A DNA stretch of 40,406 bases from Bauldia sp. (GTDB lineage Bacteria; Pseudomonadota; Alphaproteobacteria; Rhizobiales; Kaistiaceae). Position numbers and translations under genes: made by a program. Within the stretch, counting starts at the first letter, position 1. Every line of letters begins with the position of its first letter. The notes under the pieces are model-generated. The model saw only the letters and a program-made list of their open reading frames with translations. It was not told the DNA's origin and did no database searches. The DNA is taken from contig NZ_JAGRLA010000110.1 in the NCBI RefSeq assembly GCF_020442045.1, positions 1 through 40,406 of the forward strand. The letters are read 5' to 3'. Shown here in pieces: positions 1 through 8,569 of the stretch.

Positions 1-161
1 CCCTTCCCATTCTCGACCGGCTGGCCGCCGACGGGGTGCTCCGCCGCGACGGCGCGATGGTCGAGATGGCCGGGGATGCCCGCACGCTTGTCCGTGTCGC
101 GGCGGCGGCCTTCGACGCCTATCGCGCCGGCTCCGGCGCCGTCCACAGCAGGGCGGTCTGA
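1..161 (+). CDS. hemN: Oxygen-independent coproporphyrinogen III dehydrogenase, C-terminal end (partial)
   Basis: The window opens inside this gene. The frame that ends at TGA 159-161 encodes about 52 residues. They form the end of a C-terminal winged-helix-like segment (LDRLAADGVLRRDG), followed by RTLVRVAAAAFDAYR and the terminal SRAV. This matches my memory of the HemN C-terminus, where E. coli has a comparable RLLIRN...FDTYL run and ends in SRVI. HemN is a radical-SAM enzyme that converts coproporphyrinogen III to protoporphyrinogen IX without oxygen. The catalytic radical-SAM domain lies outside the window, so the call rests on the tail alone. HemW is a less likely alternative because its tail normally lacks the FDxY segment. 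Confidence 0.65.
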   Translation, partial: LPILDRLAADGVLRRDGAMVEMAGDARTLVRVAAAAFDAYRAGSGAVHSRAV

Positions 162-191
162 GCGGCTGGCGCCGGCGGTCCGCCGGATGGT

Positions 192-905
192 ATGGCCGGC
201 GGCATGCGATTCCCCTCTCCCCTGATCGAAGCCCGGCTGATCCGCCGCTACAAGCGCTTCCTCGCCGACGTCGAAATGCCCGGCGGCGAGGTCGCCACCG
301 TCCATTGCGCCAATCCGGGCGCGATGACCGGCCTCGCGGCGCCGGGGTCGCGCGTCTTCCTGTCCCGCTCCGCCAACCCGAAGCGGAAGCTGCCGCTCTC
401 GTGGGAATTGATCGAGGCGGATGGCGGCCTCGTCGGCATCAACACGGCCCACCCCAACCGTCTCGCCGAGGAAGCGATCGCCGCCGGCACGATCCCCGAG
501 CTCGCGGGCTATGCGGCCATGGCCCGCGAGGTCCGCTACGGCCGCAATTCCCGGATCGACATCCTGCTGACCGGGTCCGGCCGGCCGGACACCTATGTCG
601 AGGTCAAGAACGCCCACCTTATGCGACGGCCGGGTCTCGCCGAGTTTCCCGACTCGGTGACGGCGCGCGGCGCCAAGCATCTCGCCGAGCTTGGCGAGGT
701 CGTCGCGGCCGGCCATCGCGCCGTCATGCTGTTCATCATCCAGCGCGGCGACGCCCGCTCTTTGGCCGTCGCTCGCGACATCGACCCGGCCTACGGCAAG
801 GCCTTCGACGAGGCGCGCGGGGCCGGCGTCGAGATGCTGGCGCGGCGATGCGACCTCTCGATCGGGCAGATCACGGTGGCGGAGGCCGTTCCGCTGGCGG
901 ACTGA
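192..905 (+). CDS. sfsA: SfsA family protein
   Basis: This 237-residue protein has the full usual length of SfsA, named for 'sugar fermentation stimulation'. The conserved marks are CANPGAM near residues 37-43, [23 protein letters not shown], the nuclease-like RIDILL...YVEVKNAHL segment around residues 120-145, and [13 protein letters not shown]. The D...EVK pattern resembles a PD-(D/E)XK nuclease core. The biochemical role of the family is unsettled, with DNA binding and nuclease activity both suggested. The start at 192 has no strong ribosome-binding site, and an in-frame ATG at 204 (MRFPSPL) is equally plausible. It lies between hemN and map on the same strand. Confidence 0.92.
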   Translation: MAGGMRFPSPLIEARLIRRYKRFLADVEMPGGEVATVHCANPGAMTGLAAPGSRVFLSRSANPKRKLPLSWELIEADGGLVGINTAHPNRLAEEAIAAGTIPELAGYAAMAREVRYGRNSRIDILLTGSGRPDTYVEVKNAHLMRRPGLAEFPDSVTARGAKHLAELGEVVAAGHRAVMLFIIQRGDARSLAVARDIDPAYGKAFDEARGAGVEMLARRCDLSIGQITVAEAVPLAD

Positions 906-988
906 CAACGTCAATGGCCTTGTATCGACCCGGTAAAGTCGTCATATCCTCGCAATATGTCCTACGCTGATCCTGATGCGAGCCGTCG

Positions 989-1819
989 ATGGTGACCTAT
1001 GTCGATGCGGGCCTGGTGCCGGTCAAGAATGATGGAACGATCAAGCTCTATGGCCCGGAGGGGTTCGAGGGCATGCGCCGGGCCGGACGCCTGGTCGCCG
1101 AGTGCCTCGACGCGGTCACCGACCTGATCCGTCCCGGCCTGCCGACCCGGGCGATCGACGATTTCGTCTACCAGTTCGCGCTGGATCACGGCGCCCTGCC
1201 CGCGACGCTCGGCTACAAGGGCTACACCAAGTCCACCTGCACCTCGATCAACCACGTCGTTTGCCACGGCATCCCGGGCGACAAGCTCTTGCGGGAAGGC
1301 GACATCGTCAATGTCGACGTGACCCTGATCGTCGATGGCTGGCACGGCGATTCGAGCCGCATGTATATGGTCGGCAACGTCAAGCGGGCCGCCGAACGCC
1401 TCGTCGCGGTCACCTACGAGGCGATGATGCGCGGCATCGAGGTCATCCGCCCCGGCCGGAAGACCGGCGACATCGGCCACGCCATCCAGGAATATGCCGA
1501 GGGAGAACGCTGCGGCGTCGTCCGCGATTTCTGCGGCCATGGAGTCGGCCTGCTGTTCCACGACGTGCCGAATATCCTCCACTATGGCAGTCCCCGCGAC
1601 GGCGTCGAGCTCAAGCCCGGCATGATCTTCACCGTCGAGCCGATGATCAATCTCGGCCGGCCCCAGGTGAAGGTCCTGTCGGACGGCTGGACGGCCGTCA
1701 CCCGCGATCGTTCGCTGTCGGCCCAGTTCGAGCATTCGGTCGGCGTGACCGAGGACGGCTACGAGATATTCACGCTCTCGCCGAAGGGCCTGTTTCCCTC
1801 CCGCAGCAACGAGGCATGA
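989..1819 (+). CDS. map: Type I methionine aminopeptidase
   Basis: This 276-residue cytosolic metalloprotease removes the initiator methionine from nascent proteins. All five metal ligands of the family are visible: D110 (NVDVT), D121 (HGDSSRMY), H183 (FCGHGVG), E216 (FTVEPM) and E247 (QFEHSVG). The substrate-contacting histidine is H93 (VCHGIP). The N-terminal extension of about 20 residues before the catalytic fold is common in alphaproteobacteria. The stop codon shares four bases (ATGA) with the radC start, so the two are translationally coupled. Removal of Met1 is also needed to expose the catalytic threonine of the Anbu peptidase at 11881. Confidence 0.97.
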   Translation: MVTYVDAGLVPVKNDGTIKLYGPEGFEGMRRAGRLVAECLDAVTDLIRPGLPTRAIDDFVYQFALDHGALPATLGYKGYTKSTCTSINHVVCHGIPGDKLLREGDIVNVDVTLIVDGWHGDSSRMYMVGNVKRAAERLVAVTYEAMMRGIEVIRPGRKTGDIGHAIQEYAEGERCGVVRDFCGHGVGLLFHDVPNILHYGSPRDGVELKPGMIFTVEPMINLGRPQVKVLSDGWTAVTRDRSLSAQFEHSVGVTEDGYEIFTLSPKGLFPSRSNEA

Positions 1820-2517
1820 CGGGGTTTCGCGACAAGGGCGGGGACCTGCCCCACTATCTTGAGCATCGGGAGCGCATGCGCGAGCGCTTCCAGGAACTCG
1901 GCGGGGAAAGTCTCCGCGACTACGAGCTGCTTGAAATGATCCTGTTTCAGGCGCTTCCCCGCGTCGACACCAAGCCGATCGCCAAGGCGCTGCTCGCCCG
2001 CTTCGGCAGCTTCGCGGAAGTGCTCGCCGCGCCGCCCGCCCGCCTCGTCGAGGTCAAGGGTGTCGGCGATCGCGCCGCCCATCACCTCAAGGTCGTCTAC
2101 GCCGCCGCGCAGCGCTTCCTCAAGGACCCGGTCAAGCAGGGCCAGCTGCTCGATTCCTGGACGGCCGTCGTCGACTATTGCCGGGCGGCGATGGCCTATG
2201 AGCCGATCGAGCAGTTCCGCATCCTGTTCCTCGACAAGCGCAACGTGCTGATCGCCGACGAGGTCCAGCAGAGCGGCACCGTCGACCACACCCCGGTCTA
2301 TCCGCGCGAAGTGGTGAAGCGGGCGCTGGAGCTGTCGTCGACGGCGATCATCCTCGTCCACAATCATCCATCCGGCGATCCGACGCCCTCGCGGGCCGAC
2401 ATCAACATGACCAAGTCGATCGTCGACGTCGCCAAGCCGCTTGGCATCGCCGTCCACGACCACATCATCGTCGGAAAGAAGGGCCACGCCAGCTTCCGCG
2501 CGCTGAAGCTCTTCTGA
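1816..2517 (+). CDS. radC: RadC family JAB-domain protein
   Basis: This 233-residue protein has an N-terminal helix-hairpin-helix region (about residues 20-95, including [15 protein letters not shown]). A C-terminal JAB/MPN domain carries the metalloprotease-like motif [14 protein letters not shown]. The family was named for DNA repair, but that role is disputed and the enzymatic activity is unproven. The start is the ATG overlapping the map stop (ATGA). The same frame stays open far upstream within map, but that extension is antisense-like arginine-rich noise. The domain order and length are normal for the family. Confidence 0.95.
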   Translation: MTGFRDKGGDLPHYLEHRERMRERFQELGGESLRDYELLEMILFQALPRVDTKPIAKALLARFGSFAEVLAAPPARLVEVKGVGDRAAHHLKVVYAAAQRFLKDPVKQGQLLDSWTAVVDYCRAAMAYEPIEQFRILFLDKRNVLIADEVQQSGTVDHTPVYPREVVKRALELSSTAIILVHNHPSGDPTPSRADINMTKSIVDVAKPLGIAVHDHIIVGKKGHASFRALKLF

Positions 2518-2685
2518 GCGCGCCTCCATCCCGCGACGGCGCGCACCGGCGGGCCGGATTGTCTATAGTCACCGCGGCCGATTCACCCGACCGCCGGTCC
2601 GGCCACCGGGGCACCCGACTGAAGGGAGAGCCGGCAGCGAATGTTCTGGTCGATGGCGGTATGACGGACGATCCGGAGGTCATGC

Positions 2686-4551
2686 ATGGCGGCTGAAACA
2701 AGGAAGCCGGCTCAGGCATTGTCGAAGCCGCTCGAAGACTACGGACTGATCGGCAACATGATGTCGGCCGCGCTGGTCGGCATGGATGGATCGATCGACT
2801 GGCTTTGCCTGCCGCGTTTCGATTCCCCGGCCTGCTTCGCGGCCCTGCTCGGCGCCCCCGAACATGGTCGCTGGCTGATCGCTCCCAGGGGCAAGGTGGT
2901 CAAGTCGAGCCAGCGGTACGTCCCGGGGACCGCGGTCCTCGAAACCCGGATGGAAACCGAAACCGGCGCCATCACCATCACCGACTTCATGCCGCTTTCC
3001 GACAACGAGGAGAAAGTCGACCTCGTCCGCATCGTCCAGGGCGACCGTGGCGAGGTCACGGTGTCGATGGAGCTGGTGCTGCGCTTCAACTACGGCGAGG
3101 TGCTGCCGTGGGTGGCGCGGCGGGATTATGGTCTCAGCGCCGTCGCTGGACCCGACGCGATCGAACTCCATACGCCGGCGCGGCTCGAGGGCCGCGACCT
3201 GAAGACCTTCGCGGACTTCACCCTGCGCGAGGGCGAATCCATGCCCTTCACGCTCTCCTACCACCCTTCCCACAAGCAGCCTCACTTCGTCCCCGACCGC
3301 CATCAGAGCCTCGAGGAGACGGTCGAATGGTGGAGCGAATGGGTCGGGCGATGCTCCTTCTCGACCCGGCGGCCCCGGTGGCACGAGGCGGTGACCCGCT
3401 CGCTGATCACGCTCAAGCTGCTGACTTTCCAGCCGACAGGCGGCATCGTTGCGGCGCCGACGACGTCGCTGCCCGAGGCAATCGGCGGGACGCGCAACTG
3501 GGACTACCGATTCTGCTGGCTGCGCGATTCCGCCCTCACCCTCTACGCGCTGGTCAATTCCGGCTACCGCACCGAAGCCGACGCCTGGCGGCAATGGGTG
3601 CGCCGCGCCACCGCCGGCCATCCGAAGCAGCTCCAGATCATGTATGGCATCTCGGGCGAGCGATGGCTGCCCGAGATGGAGGTGCCGTGGCTCCCCGGCT
3701 ATGAGAACAGCGCTCCGGTGCGGGTCGGCAACGCGGCCGCCGACCAGATCCAGCTCGACATCTACGGCGAGATCGCCGAGACGCTCTATATCGCGCGGCA
3801 GGCCGGCCTCGGGCCGATGGACAAGCACTACGAGTTCCAGTCGCTGGTGCTCGAATATGTCGAGTCGATCTGGCAGACGACCGATCACGGCATCTGGGAG
3901 ATGCGCGGCCCGCCGCGTGCGTTCACCCATTCGCGGATGATGTGCTGGGTCGCCTTCGACCGTGCGACGAGGATCGCCGAAAAATACGGCATCCGCGTGC
4001 CCATCGATCACTGGAAGAAGGTGCGCGACCAGATCCATGCCGATGTCTGCGCCCACGGCTACGACGAGAAGCGCAACACCTTCACCCAGTATTACGGCGG
4101 CACGACCCTCGATGCGAGCCTCCTGGCGATGCCGTTGGTCGGCTTCCTGCCGCTCGACGATCCCCGCCTTCTCGGAACCATCAAGGCGATCGAGGAGGAT
4201 CTGCTCGTTGACGGCTTCGTCATGCGCTACGCGACCGACGATGTCGATGACGGGGTCGGCGGCAACGAGGGCGCTTTCCTCGCCTGCAGCTTCTGGCTCG
4301 CCGACGCCTATGTGCTGACCGGCCGGCATGACGAGGCCGTCGAGCTCTTCGAGCGGCTGTTGTCGCTGCGCAACCACCTCGGCCTCCTCGCCGAGGAATA
4401 CGACCCGATCCGCAAGCGGATGGTCGGCAACTTCCCGCAGGCGCTGTCCCATCTCGGGCTGATCAATACCGCGCACAGCCTGGCAAGCCGCCACGGCTCG
4501 GCGCAGCAGCGCAGCGGCCAGGATCCGACACCGCCGGGAACGAAGGACTGA
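2686..4551 (+). CDS. Glycoside hydrolase family 15 protein (glucoamylase/trehalase-like)
   Basis: This 621-residue protein has the layout of bacterial GH15 enzymes. An N-terminal beta-rich trehalase-like domain (LEDYGLIGNMMSAALVGMDGSIDWLCLPRFDS at residues 16-47) precedes an (alpha/alpha)6 catalytic domain from about residue 220. Family marks are GGTRNWDYRFCWLRDS near 268-283, the NAAADQIQLDIYGE stretch and NEGAFLACSFWLADAY near 525-540. Members hydrolyse trehalose or alpha-glucans, and the sequence alone does not tell which. No signal peptide is visible, so it is cytosolic. GGAGG lies six bases before the ATG. A 629-codon antisense frame is a high-GC shadow. Confidence 0.93.
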   Translation: MAAETRKPAQALSKPLEDYGLIGNMMSAALVGMDGSIDWLCLPRFDSPACFAALLGAPEHGRWLIAPRGKVVKSSQRYVPGTAVLETRMETETGAITITDFMPLSDNEEKVDLVRIVQGDRGEVTVSMELVLRFNYGEVLPWVARRDYGLSAVAGPDAIELHTPARLEGRDLKTFADFTLREGESMPFTLSYHPSHKQPHFVPDRHQSLEETVEWWSEWVGRCSFSTRRPRWHEAVTRSLITLKLLTFQPTGGIVAAPTTSLPEAIGGTRNWDYRFCWLRDSALTLYALVNSGYRTEADAWRQWVRRATAGHPKQLQIMYGISGERWLPEMEVPWLPGYENSAPVRVGNAAADQIQLDIYGEIAETLYIARQAGLGPMDKHYEFQSLVLEYVESIWQTTDHGIWEMRGPPRAFTHSRMMCWVAFDRATRIAEKYGIRVPIDHWKKVRDQIHADVCAHGYDEKRNTFTQYYGGTTLDASLLAMPLVGFLPLDDPRLLGTIKAIEEDLLVDGFVMRYATDDVDDGVGGNEGAFLACSFWLADAYVLTGRHDEAVELFERLLSLRNHLGLLAEEYDPIRKRMVGNFPQALSHLGLINTAHSLASRHGSAQQRSGQDPTPPGTKD

Positions 4552-4919
4552 TCTGGACTTCCCCGACACTCAAGGCTCACCTGAGGTCGCGAGGATACCC
4601 GCCCGCGGTCAACTGGATCATCGATCGGGCTTGGGCGGAAGGCGTCCTCCGGCCGGCGGCCTGTCGTGCCCGGGCTTTCCGTCCGAATCCTCCTGATAAC
4701 GGCTTTCGCGACGCAGCACGCATTACCCCCAAATGGGGGTCGGTGCATTCCAGATTCCAGGCCATGATCGACCCTGGACTCATCTTCGCGGGACCGCACA
4801 ATGACGACTTTTGGGTCGATGCGTTCATCCGAACGCCAGAGCATGCCTCTCCCTGGGGCCATGCCCGCGATCACTCAAAGATCCGCTAATCGCTTCCTAG
4901 TCAAGATCGAGAAACAGCA
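4552..4919. other. Intergenic region with a possible gene remnant
   Basis: This 368-base gap separates the GH15 gene from the RTX gene. A plus-strand frame is open from about 4548 to TAA 4887-4889 (over 110 codons), but it has no good start. Its end, from ATG 4764, encodes 41 residues (MIDPGLIFAGPHND, then FWVDAFIRTPEHAS and a short tail) that read like protein. I recognise no family. At this GC content an open frame of such length can arise by chance. A weak bulged stem (CTCAAGG/CCTGAG) follows the GH15 stop, and a G/C-rich palindrome sits at 4725-4740. Confidence 0.3.
4725..4740. promoter_or_regulatory. Palindrome ACCCCC-AAAT-GGGGGT, possible operator
   Basis: Two perfect six-base arms flank AAAT, about 180 bases upstream of the RTX gene. 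Such C-run/G-run dyads are the style of operators for LuxR-type regulators. No regulator gene is near, so the assignment is only a guess. It also lies within the open frame noted for this gap. Confidence 0.3.
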
Positions 4920-6308
4920 ATGACTTCAACATTGCCGCCCAATACATTCGAAGGAGCGTTGTCGGTTGGCACCTTTGGCGTCATAGATCCAACAACACAT
5001 CGTTTTCTAACCGTCCATTTGGAAGGCACTATCACAAAAACTTCTCCGTTTGATACGGTATACTATAAATTCAACATCAAGTCGTCAGATTATTCGATCG
5101 CCGCGCCATATTATGAGAATCCCGGCGGCTCAAGCTATCTCGTTCTATATGATACGAACCGGAAGGAGCTCGCTGACAATCGCGCCAATGATGAGACGTA
5201 TACCAGACTCGATCATGTCAGCTATGATACCTCATCGGAAGGTCAACTTCATTATATAAAAGTCCATCCATCGGATTCGAGTTGGACGACAGCAACTTAT
5301 TCTTTTGGTATTGTCGTATTTCCCTTAATTCCCACCGATCATGGGGGAAATTCACCCGGATCTGGCCTGGATATCGGAACGCTATCCAAAAGCGACACGC
5401 AAATTTTTGGCAAAGACTCTTTCTATACCGCGTTCGGGAGAACTGACGCTGGCGGCTTGGCCCCGGGTGATCCTCTTCCCGTGAGCGATAAATTTGTGGC
5501 GGATGATCGCGACTACTTTGATTTCTCGGTTGCCGACGCGGGGACCGTAACCTTTCAGGTTGGAGGCAAATATGGTGGGTTCATTTTGCATGGTCCGGCC
5601 CAGAGCGCTACGGGAACGCCCCTCAAGCAGATCATCCACAACGGGGACACGATCCATCTGAATAAGGGCGATTATTATCTGGAAGCGGTTGATTCGGCAA
5701 CAACGCTCTCGGGAACGAACGTATCAATTCGCCATGACGACTGGGAAGTCTACGAAAATTACAATTTTTCTTTCTCTCTTTCACCTGACAACCCTTTCGG
5801 ATCAGGGAATGACGTCGTTACACTTAAAATTCCGGGAAAAGTCTGGTACGCCGGCTCCGGCAACGACAAGATATTCGGCACCTCCGGTCCCGACACCATC
5901 TACGGTCAAAGCGGGCGAGACAAGATATTCGGGGGAGACAGCAACGACATCCTTGGGGGAGGCTCAGGCAAGGACAAGCTTTCCGGCGGGCCGGGTCTAT
6001 CGAATGTCTTTGTTTTCGATAGCGCGCTGAAAGCATCGAATGTCGATCGCGTGACTGATTTTAGGCCGGGCCTCGACGAGATTTGGCTGGACAAGTCGGC
6101 TTTCAAAAAGCTGAGCCTGGGCGTTTTACCAAAGAAGGCATTCTTCTCGGGAACGAGCATCGATAAGGCAAAGAAGGACGATTTGATCGCTTACAGCAAG
6201 AAATCCGGTGAGCTTGCCTACGTCGCGGGTCACGCGGAAAAGGTTTTCGCCATACTGAAGCACAGTCCGAACCACGTTAGTCATGATGATTTCTTGGTCA
6301 TAGCGTAG
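4920..6308 (+). CDS. RTX-type calcium-binding protein, probably type I secreted
   Basis: This 462-residue protein has no N-terminal signal peptide. Residues about 10-150 and 195-290 are beta-rich and resemble two PPC-like domains (for example DRDYFDFSVADAGTVTFQV and GDYYLEAVDS). About four to five RTX nonapeptides follow at residues 310-360 (GSGNDKIFG, TSGPDTIYG, QSGRDKIFG). The protein ends in a serralysin-type C-terminal domain (FVFDSALKASNVDRVTDF...DEIWLDKSAF). RTX repeats fold on binding calcium outside the cell, and the C-terminus normally carries the type I secretion signal. No catalytic motif is visible and no ABC/MFP secretion genes are nearby. The gene is clearly AT-richer than its neighbours, especially 4920-5820, which suggests horizontal acquisition. 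Confidence 0.85.
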   Translation: MTSTLPPNTFEGALSVGTFGVIDPTTHRFLTVHLEGTITKTSPFDTVYYKFNIKSSDYSIAAPYYENPGGSSYLVLYDTNRKELADNRANDETYTRLDHVSYDTSSEGQLHYIKVHPSDSSWTTATYSFGIVVFPLIPTDHGGNSPGSGLDIGTLSKSDTQIFGKDSFYTAFGRTDAGGLAPGDPLPVSDKFVADDRDYFDFSVADAGTVTFQVGGKYGGFILHGPAQSATGTPLKQIIHNGDTIHLNKGDYYLEAVDSATTLSGTNVSIRHDDWEVYENYNFSFSLSPDNPFGSGNDVVTLKIPGKVWYAGSGNDKIFGTSGPDTIYGQSGRDKIFGGDSNDILGGGSGKDKLSGGPGLSNVFVFDSALKASNVDRVTDFRPGLDEIWLDKSAFKKLSLGVLPKKAFFSGTSIDKAKKDDLIAYSKKSGELAYVAGHAEKVFAILKHSPNHVSHDDFLVIA

Positions 6309-6338
6309 GGGCCCGACGCCTCGAGCGAGATCCTGCGC

Positions 6339-8381
6339 TTAGCCAGGCCCGTCTTCAATGGTCCCGGCCGCTTCGTCTCCCTGCTCCAGCCAGCGCAGAT
6401 CGTCGGCGGTCAGGGTGATGTCGAGCGCCTCGAGCGAGTCTTCCAGCTCGGCGAGGCTCAGCGGCCCGATCAGCGGGACCACCGGGAAGGCCTGGTGGAG
6501 ACAATAGGCGAGCGCCACATGCAGCGGGCTCTTGCCCAGTCGCTCGCCGAGTTCGATGGCGCGTGCGCGCCGGGCGAAGTTCATGTCGCTGTACCAGCCG
6601 TTGACGAGCTCCGGGTCGTCCAGCTTGTCCGGCCCGGCGCGGTCGGTAAAGAAGCCGCGCGCCTGGCTCGACCAGGCGAAATCCGGAATCTGTCGTTCGG
6701 CCAGCCACGACTTCCAGGCATCGTCCGACGCCGCCAGCGTCCCGTTCCAGACCGGATTGACCATCTCGGCGAGTGAGAAGTTGTTGGACAGCGCCCCCGG
6801 CGGCCGCTTGTGGTTGCGTTCCGCATAGGCGATCGCGGCATCCATCCGTTCGCGCGTCCAGTTCGAGCCGCCATAGGACCTGATACGCCCCGCCTCCACC
6901 TCGTGATCGAGCGCGTCGACGAATTCTCCGACCGGGATTTCCGGATTGTCCCGATGCATGAAATAGATGTCGACATGGTCGGTTTGCAGCCGGTCGAGGG
7001 ATTCGGTCAGTTGCCGGGCGATGACGTCGGGATAGGTCAGCGGCGCGTTGGCGCCCTTGCCGACCAGGACGATCTCCTCCCGGATGCCGCGCGCCGCCAT
7101 CCAGGCGCCGAGGAGCTCGTCGCAGAGCCCGTTGCCATAGAGCCAGGCGCTGTCGAGCACGTTGCCGCCGCGCTCGAAATAGGCGTCGCAGACTTCCGCC
7201 GCTTGCGGGAAGGAGGTGAAATTGGCGCCGCCCAGGGCGACCACCGAAACCTCGCGCGGCAAGCCGGGCAGCATCCGTCGCGGCATGGGATTCGCCGGAC
7301 TTGCAAGACCACGCCGCGCCGAGCCGAGCCGGGACCGTTTATCCCGCTCGAAGCCGTAGACGAGCCCGATATCGGCGCGCCACTGGTCGAGCGCCTTCAT
7401 GTTGCCGATCGTGTCGTCCCATGTCGGTCCGGGTGGCGAGAACTCGCACCGTCCCTCGCGGATCGCGGCCGTCGCGGCCTCGATCTCGAACGAATAAAGG
7501 TGACGCGGCTCATCGATCGCCTCGGTCTCCGTCGTCCCGTCGGGGCGATGGATGACGATGTCGGCCGGACCGGATTCGGTGCATCGCCAGGGCGAGGCGA
7601 CCGACATCCATCCGCGGGTGCCGAAGATGCGCAGCGCATTGTCCTGTGTGAGGGAAAGGCTGGCGGACACCTCGGCAAGGATGTCACCCGGAAACCGCAG
7701 CACGGCCGCCGACCATTCGTCGACCCCGGTGTCGCCAAGGTGGCCGGCGCCGTGAACCGCGACCGGCTCGAGGAATGCCAGACCGCTGGCCGCGCCGGCT
7801 ATCAGCCGCGCCGCCGAGACCGGATAGCAACCGGTGTCGAGGATGGCTCCGCCCGCCGCATCATTGGCGAACAGCCTGTCGTCCGGTCCCGAATTCGGCG
7901 CGTTGATCCCGGCACTCGCCTTGATCAGCCGGACCTCGCCGAGCGCCCCGGACCGGACCAGGTCGACGATCCTGGCTGTCAGCGGATGCAGCCGGTACAT
8001 GAAGGCCTCGCCGAGAAAGGTACCGGCCTGGCGGGCGGCATTGGTCATCGCCGCGGCTTCGGCGGCGGAAACGGCGAGCGGCTTTTCGCAAAGGACGTGC
8101 TTGCCCGCCTCCGCCGCCCGTACCGCCCATTCCGCATGATAGGTGTGCGGCGTCGCGATATAGATCGCCTCGACCTCCGGGTCGGCCAGGATCGCGGCAT
8201 AGCCGTCGATAATCCGCGCGCCGGGGAACGCCTCCGCAAGCCCCGGCTTGTTCGGATCGCGGGTCGCGATCGCTGCGAGGCGCCCTGCTCCGGATTCCGA
8301 CAGGGCGCTGGCAAATTGCCGGGCAATTGCACCCGGTCCGATAATGCCCCAGGCTACGGCTGCGTCTTCAGTCATCGGCAT
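6339..8381 (-). CDS. Gfo/Idh/MocA oxidoreductase fused to an aldo/keto reductase
   Basis: One uninterrupted chain of 680 residues holds two NAD(P)-dependent enzymes. The N-terminal part (about 5-345) is Gfo/Idh/MocA type: the GIIGPGAIA nucleotide-binding loop at 12-20, the CEKP motif near 98-101, and the ILDTGCYPVSAARL substrate-side segment. The C-terminal part (about 375-680) is an aldo/keto reductase with all four catalytic residues: D410 and Y415 (LDSAWLYGNG), K442 (LVGKGA) and H476 (YFMHRDN). The linker of about 30 residues is rich in Arg, Ser and Ala. The likely partner reactions are oxidation and reduction of a sugar or cyclitol, but the substrate is unknown. I chose ATG 8381. ATG 8375 or an upstream GTG at 8435 are possible. 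Confidence 0.9.
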   Translation of the reverse strand: MPMTEDAAVAWGIIGPGAIARQFASALSESGAGRLAAIATRDPNKPGLAEAFPGARIIDGYAAILADPEVEAIYIATPHTYHAEWAVRAAEAGKHVLCEKPLAVSAAEAAAMTNAARQAGTFLGEAFMYRLHPLTARIVDLVRSGALGEVRLIKASAGINAPNSGPDDRLFANDAAGGAILDTGCYPVSAARLIAGAASGLAFLEPVAVHGAGHLGDTGVDEWSAAVLRFPGDILAEVSASLSLTQDNALRIFGTRGWMSVASPWRCTESGPADIVIHRPDGTTETEAIDEPRHLYSFEIEAATAAIREGRCEFSPPGPTWDDTIGNMKALDQWRADIGLVYGFERDKRSRLGSARRGLASPANPMPRRMLPGLPREVSVVALGGANFTSFPQAAEVCDAYFERGGNVLDSAWLYGNGLCDELLGAWMAARGIREEIVLVGKGANAPLTYPDVIARQLTESLDRLQTDHVDIYFMHRDNPEIPVGEFVDALDHEVEAGRIRSYGGSNWTRERMDAAIAYAERNHKRPPGALSNNFSLAEMVNPVWNGTLAASDDAWKSWLAERQIPDFAWSSQARGFFTDRAGPDKLDDPELVNGWYSDMNFARRARAIELGERLGKSPLHVALAYCLHQAFPVVPLIGPLSLAELEDSLEALDITLTADDLRWLEQGDEAAGTIEDGPG

Positions 8382-8402
8382 ATCGTCATGAAAGGCTTGG
8401 CA

Positions 8403-8520
8403 AACCCGAATTGCTGATGGAGGAATCCTAGTCACTTAGCGAGCGGGGCACAAACAGTGGCGGCCTTCCTTTTTGGCTTCGTTTTTGCATCCATTTGCAG
8501 TAGGGACCGCAATTCGGGTT
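8403..8520. promoter_or_regulatory. 12-bp inverted repeat flanking a divergent promoter region
   Basis: AACCCGAATTGC at 8403-8414 recurs exactly inverted as GCAATTCGGGTT at 8509-8520. The 94 bases between lie in the gap separating the dehydrogenase fusion from the ATP-grasp operon. The right arm overlaps a weak promoter-like pair, TTGCAG (8495-8500) and TAGGAT (8520-8525), with a long 19-base spacer. Paired operators for one regulator are possible, and chance is not excluded. Confidence 0.3.
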
Positions 8521-8569
8521 AGGATACCCTGCCTGACGGCGTTTGCCGCCAACAACTGAAAAGGGGACC

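Noticed and set aside
1102..1815. N-terminal extension of radC by about 238 codons
   Set aside because: The extension lies inside map in another frame and has no domain. The ATGA overlap start at 1816 gives a normal-length RadC.
2680..4569. 629-codon antisense open frame over the GH15 gene
   Set aside because: It mirrors the plus-strand GH15 gene, is rich in Arg, Gly and Asp, shows no domain, and is the usual shadow in high-GC DNA.
5812..5995. Tandem repeats as a CRISPR or DNA repeat array
   Set aside because: The periodicity is at protein level (nine-residue RTX motifs) with divergent codons, not identical DNA units.
6810..8417. 535-codon plus-strand open frame over the dehydrogenase fusion
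   Set aside because: The opposite strand carries intact catalytic motifs; this frame has none.
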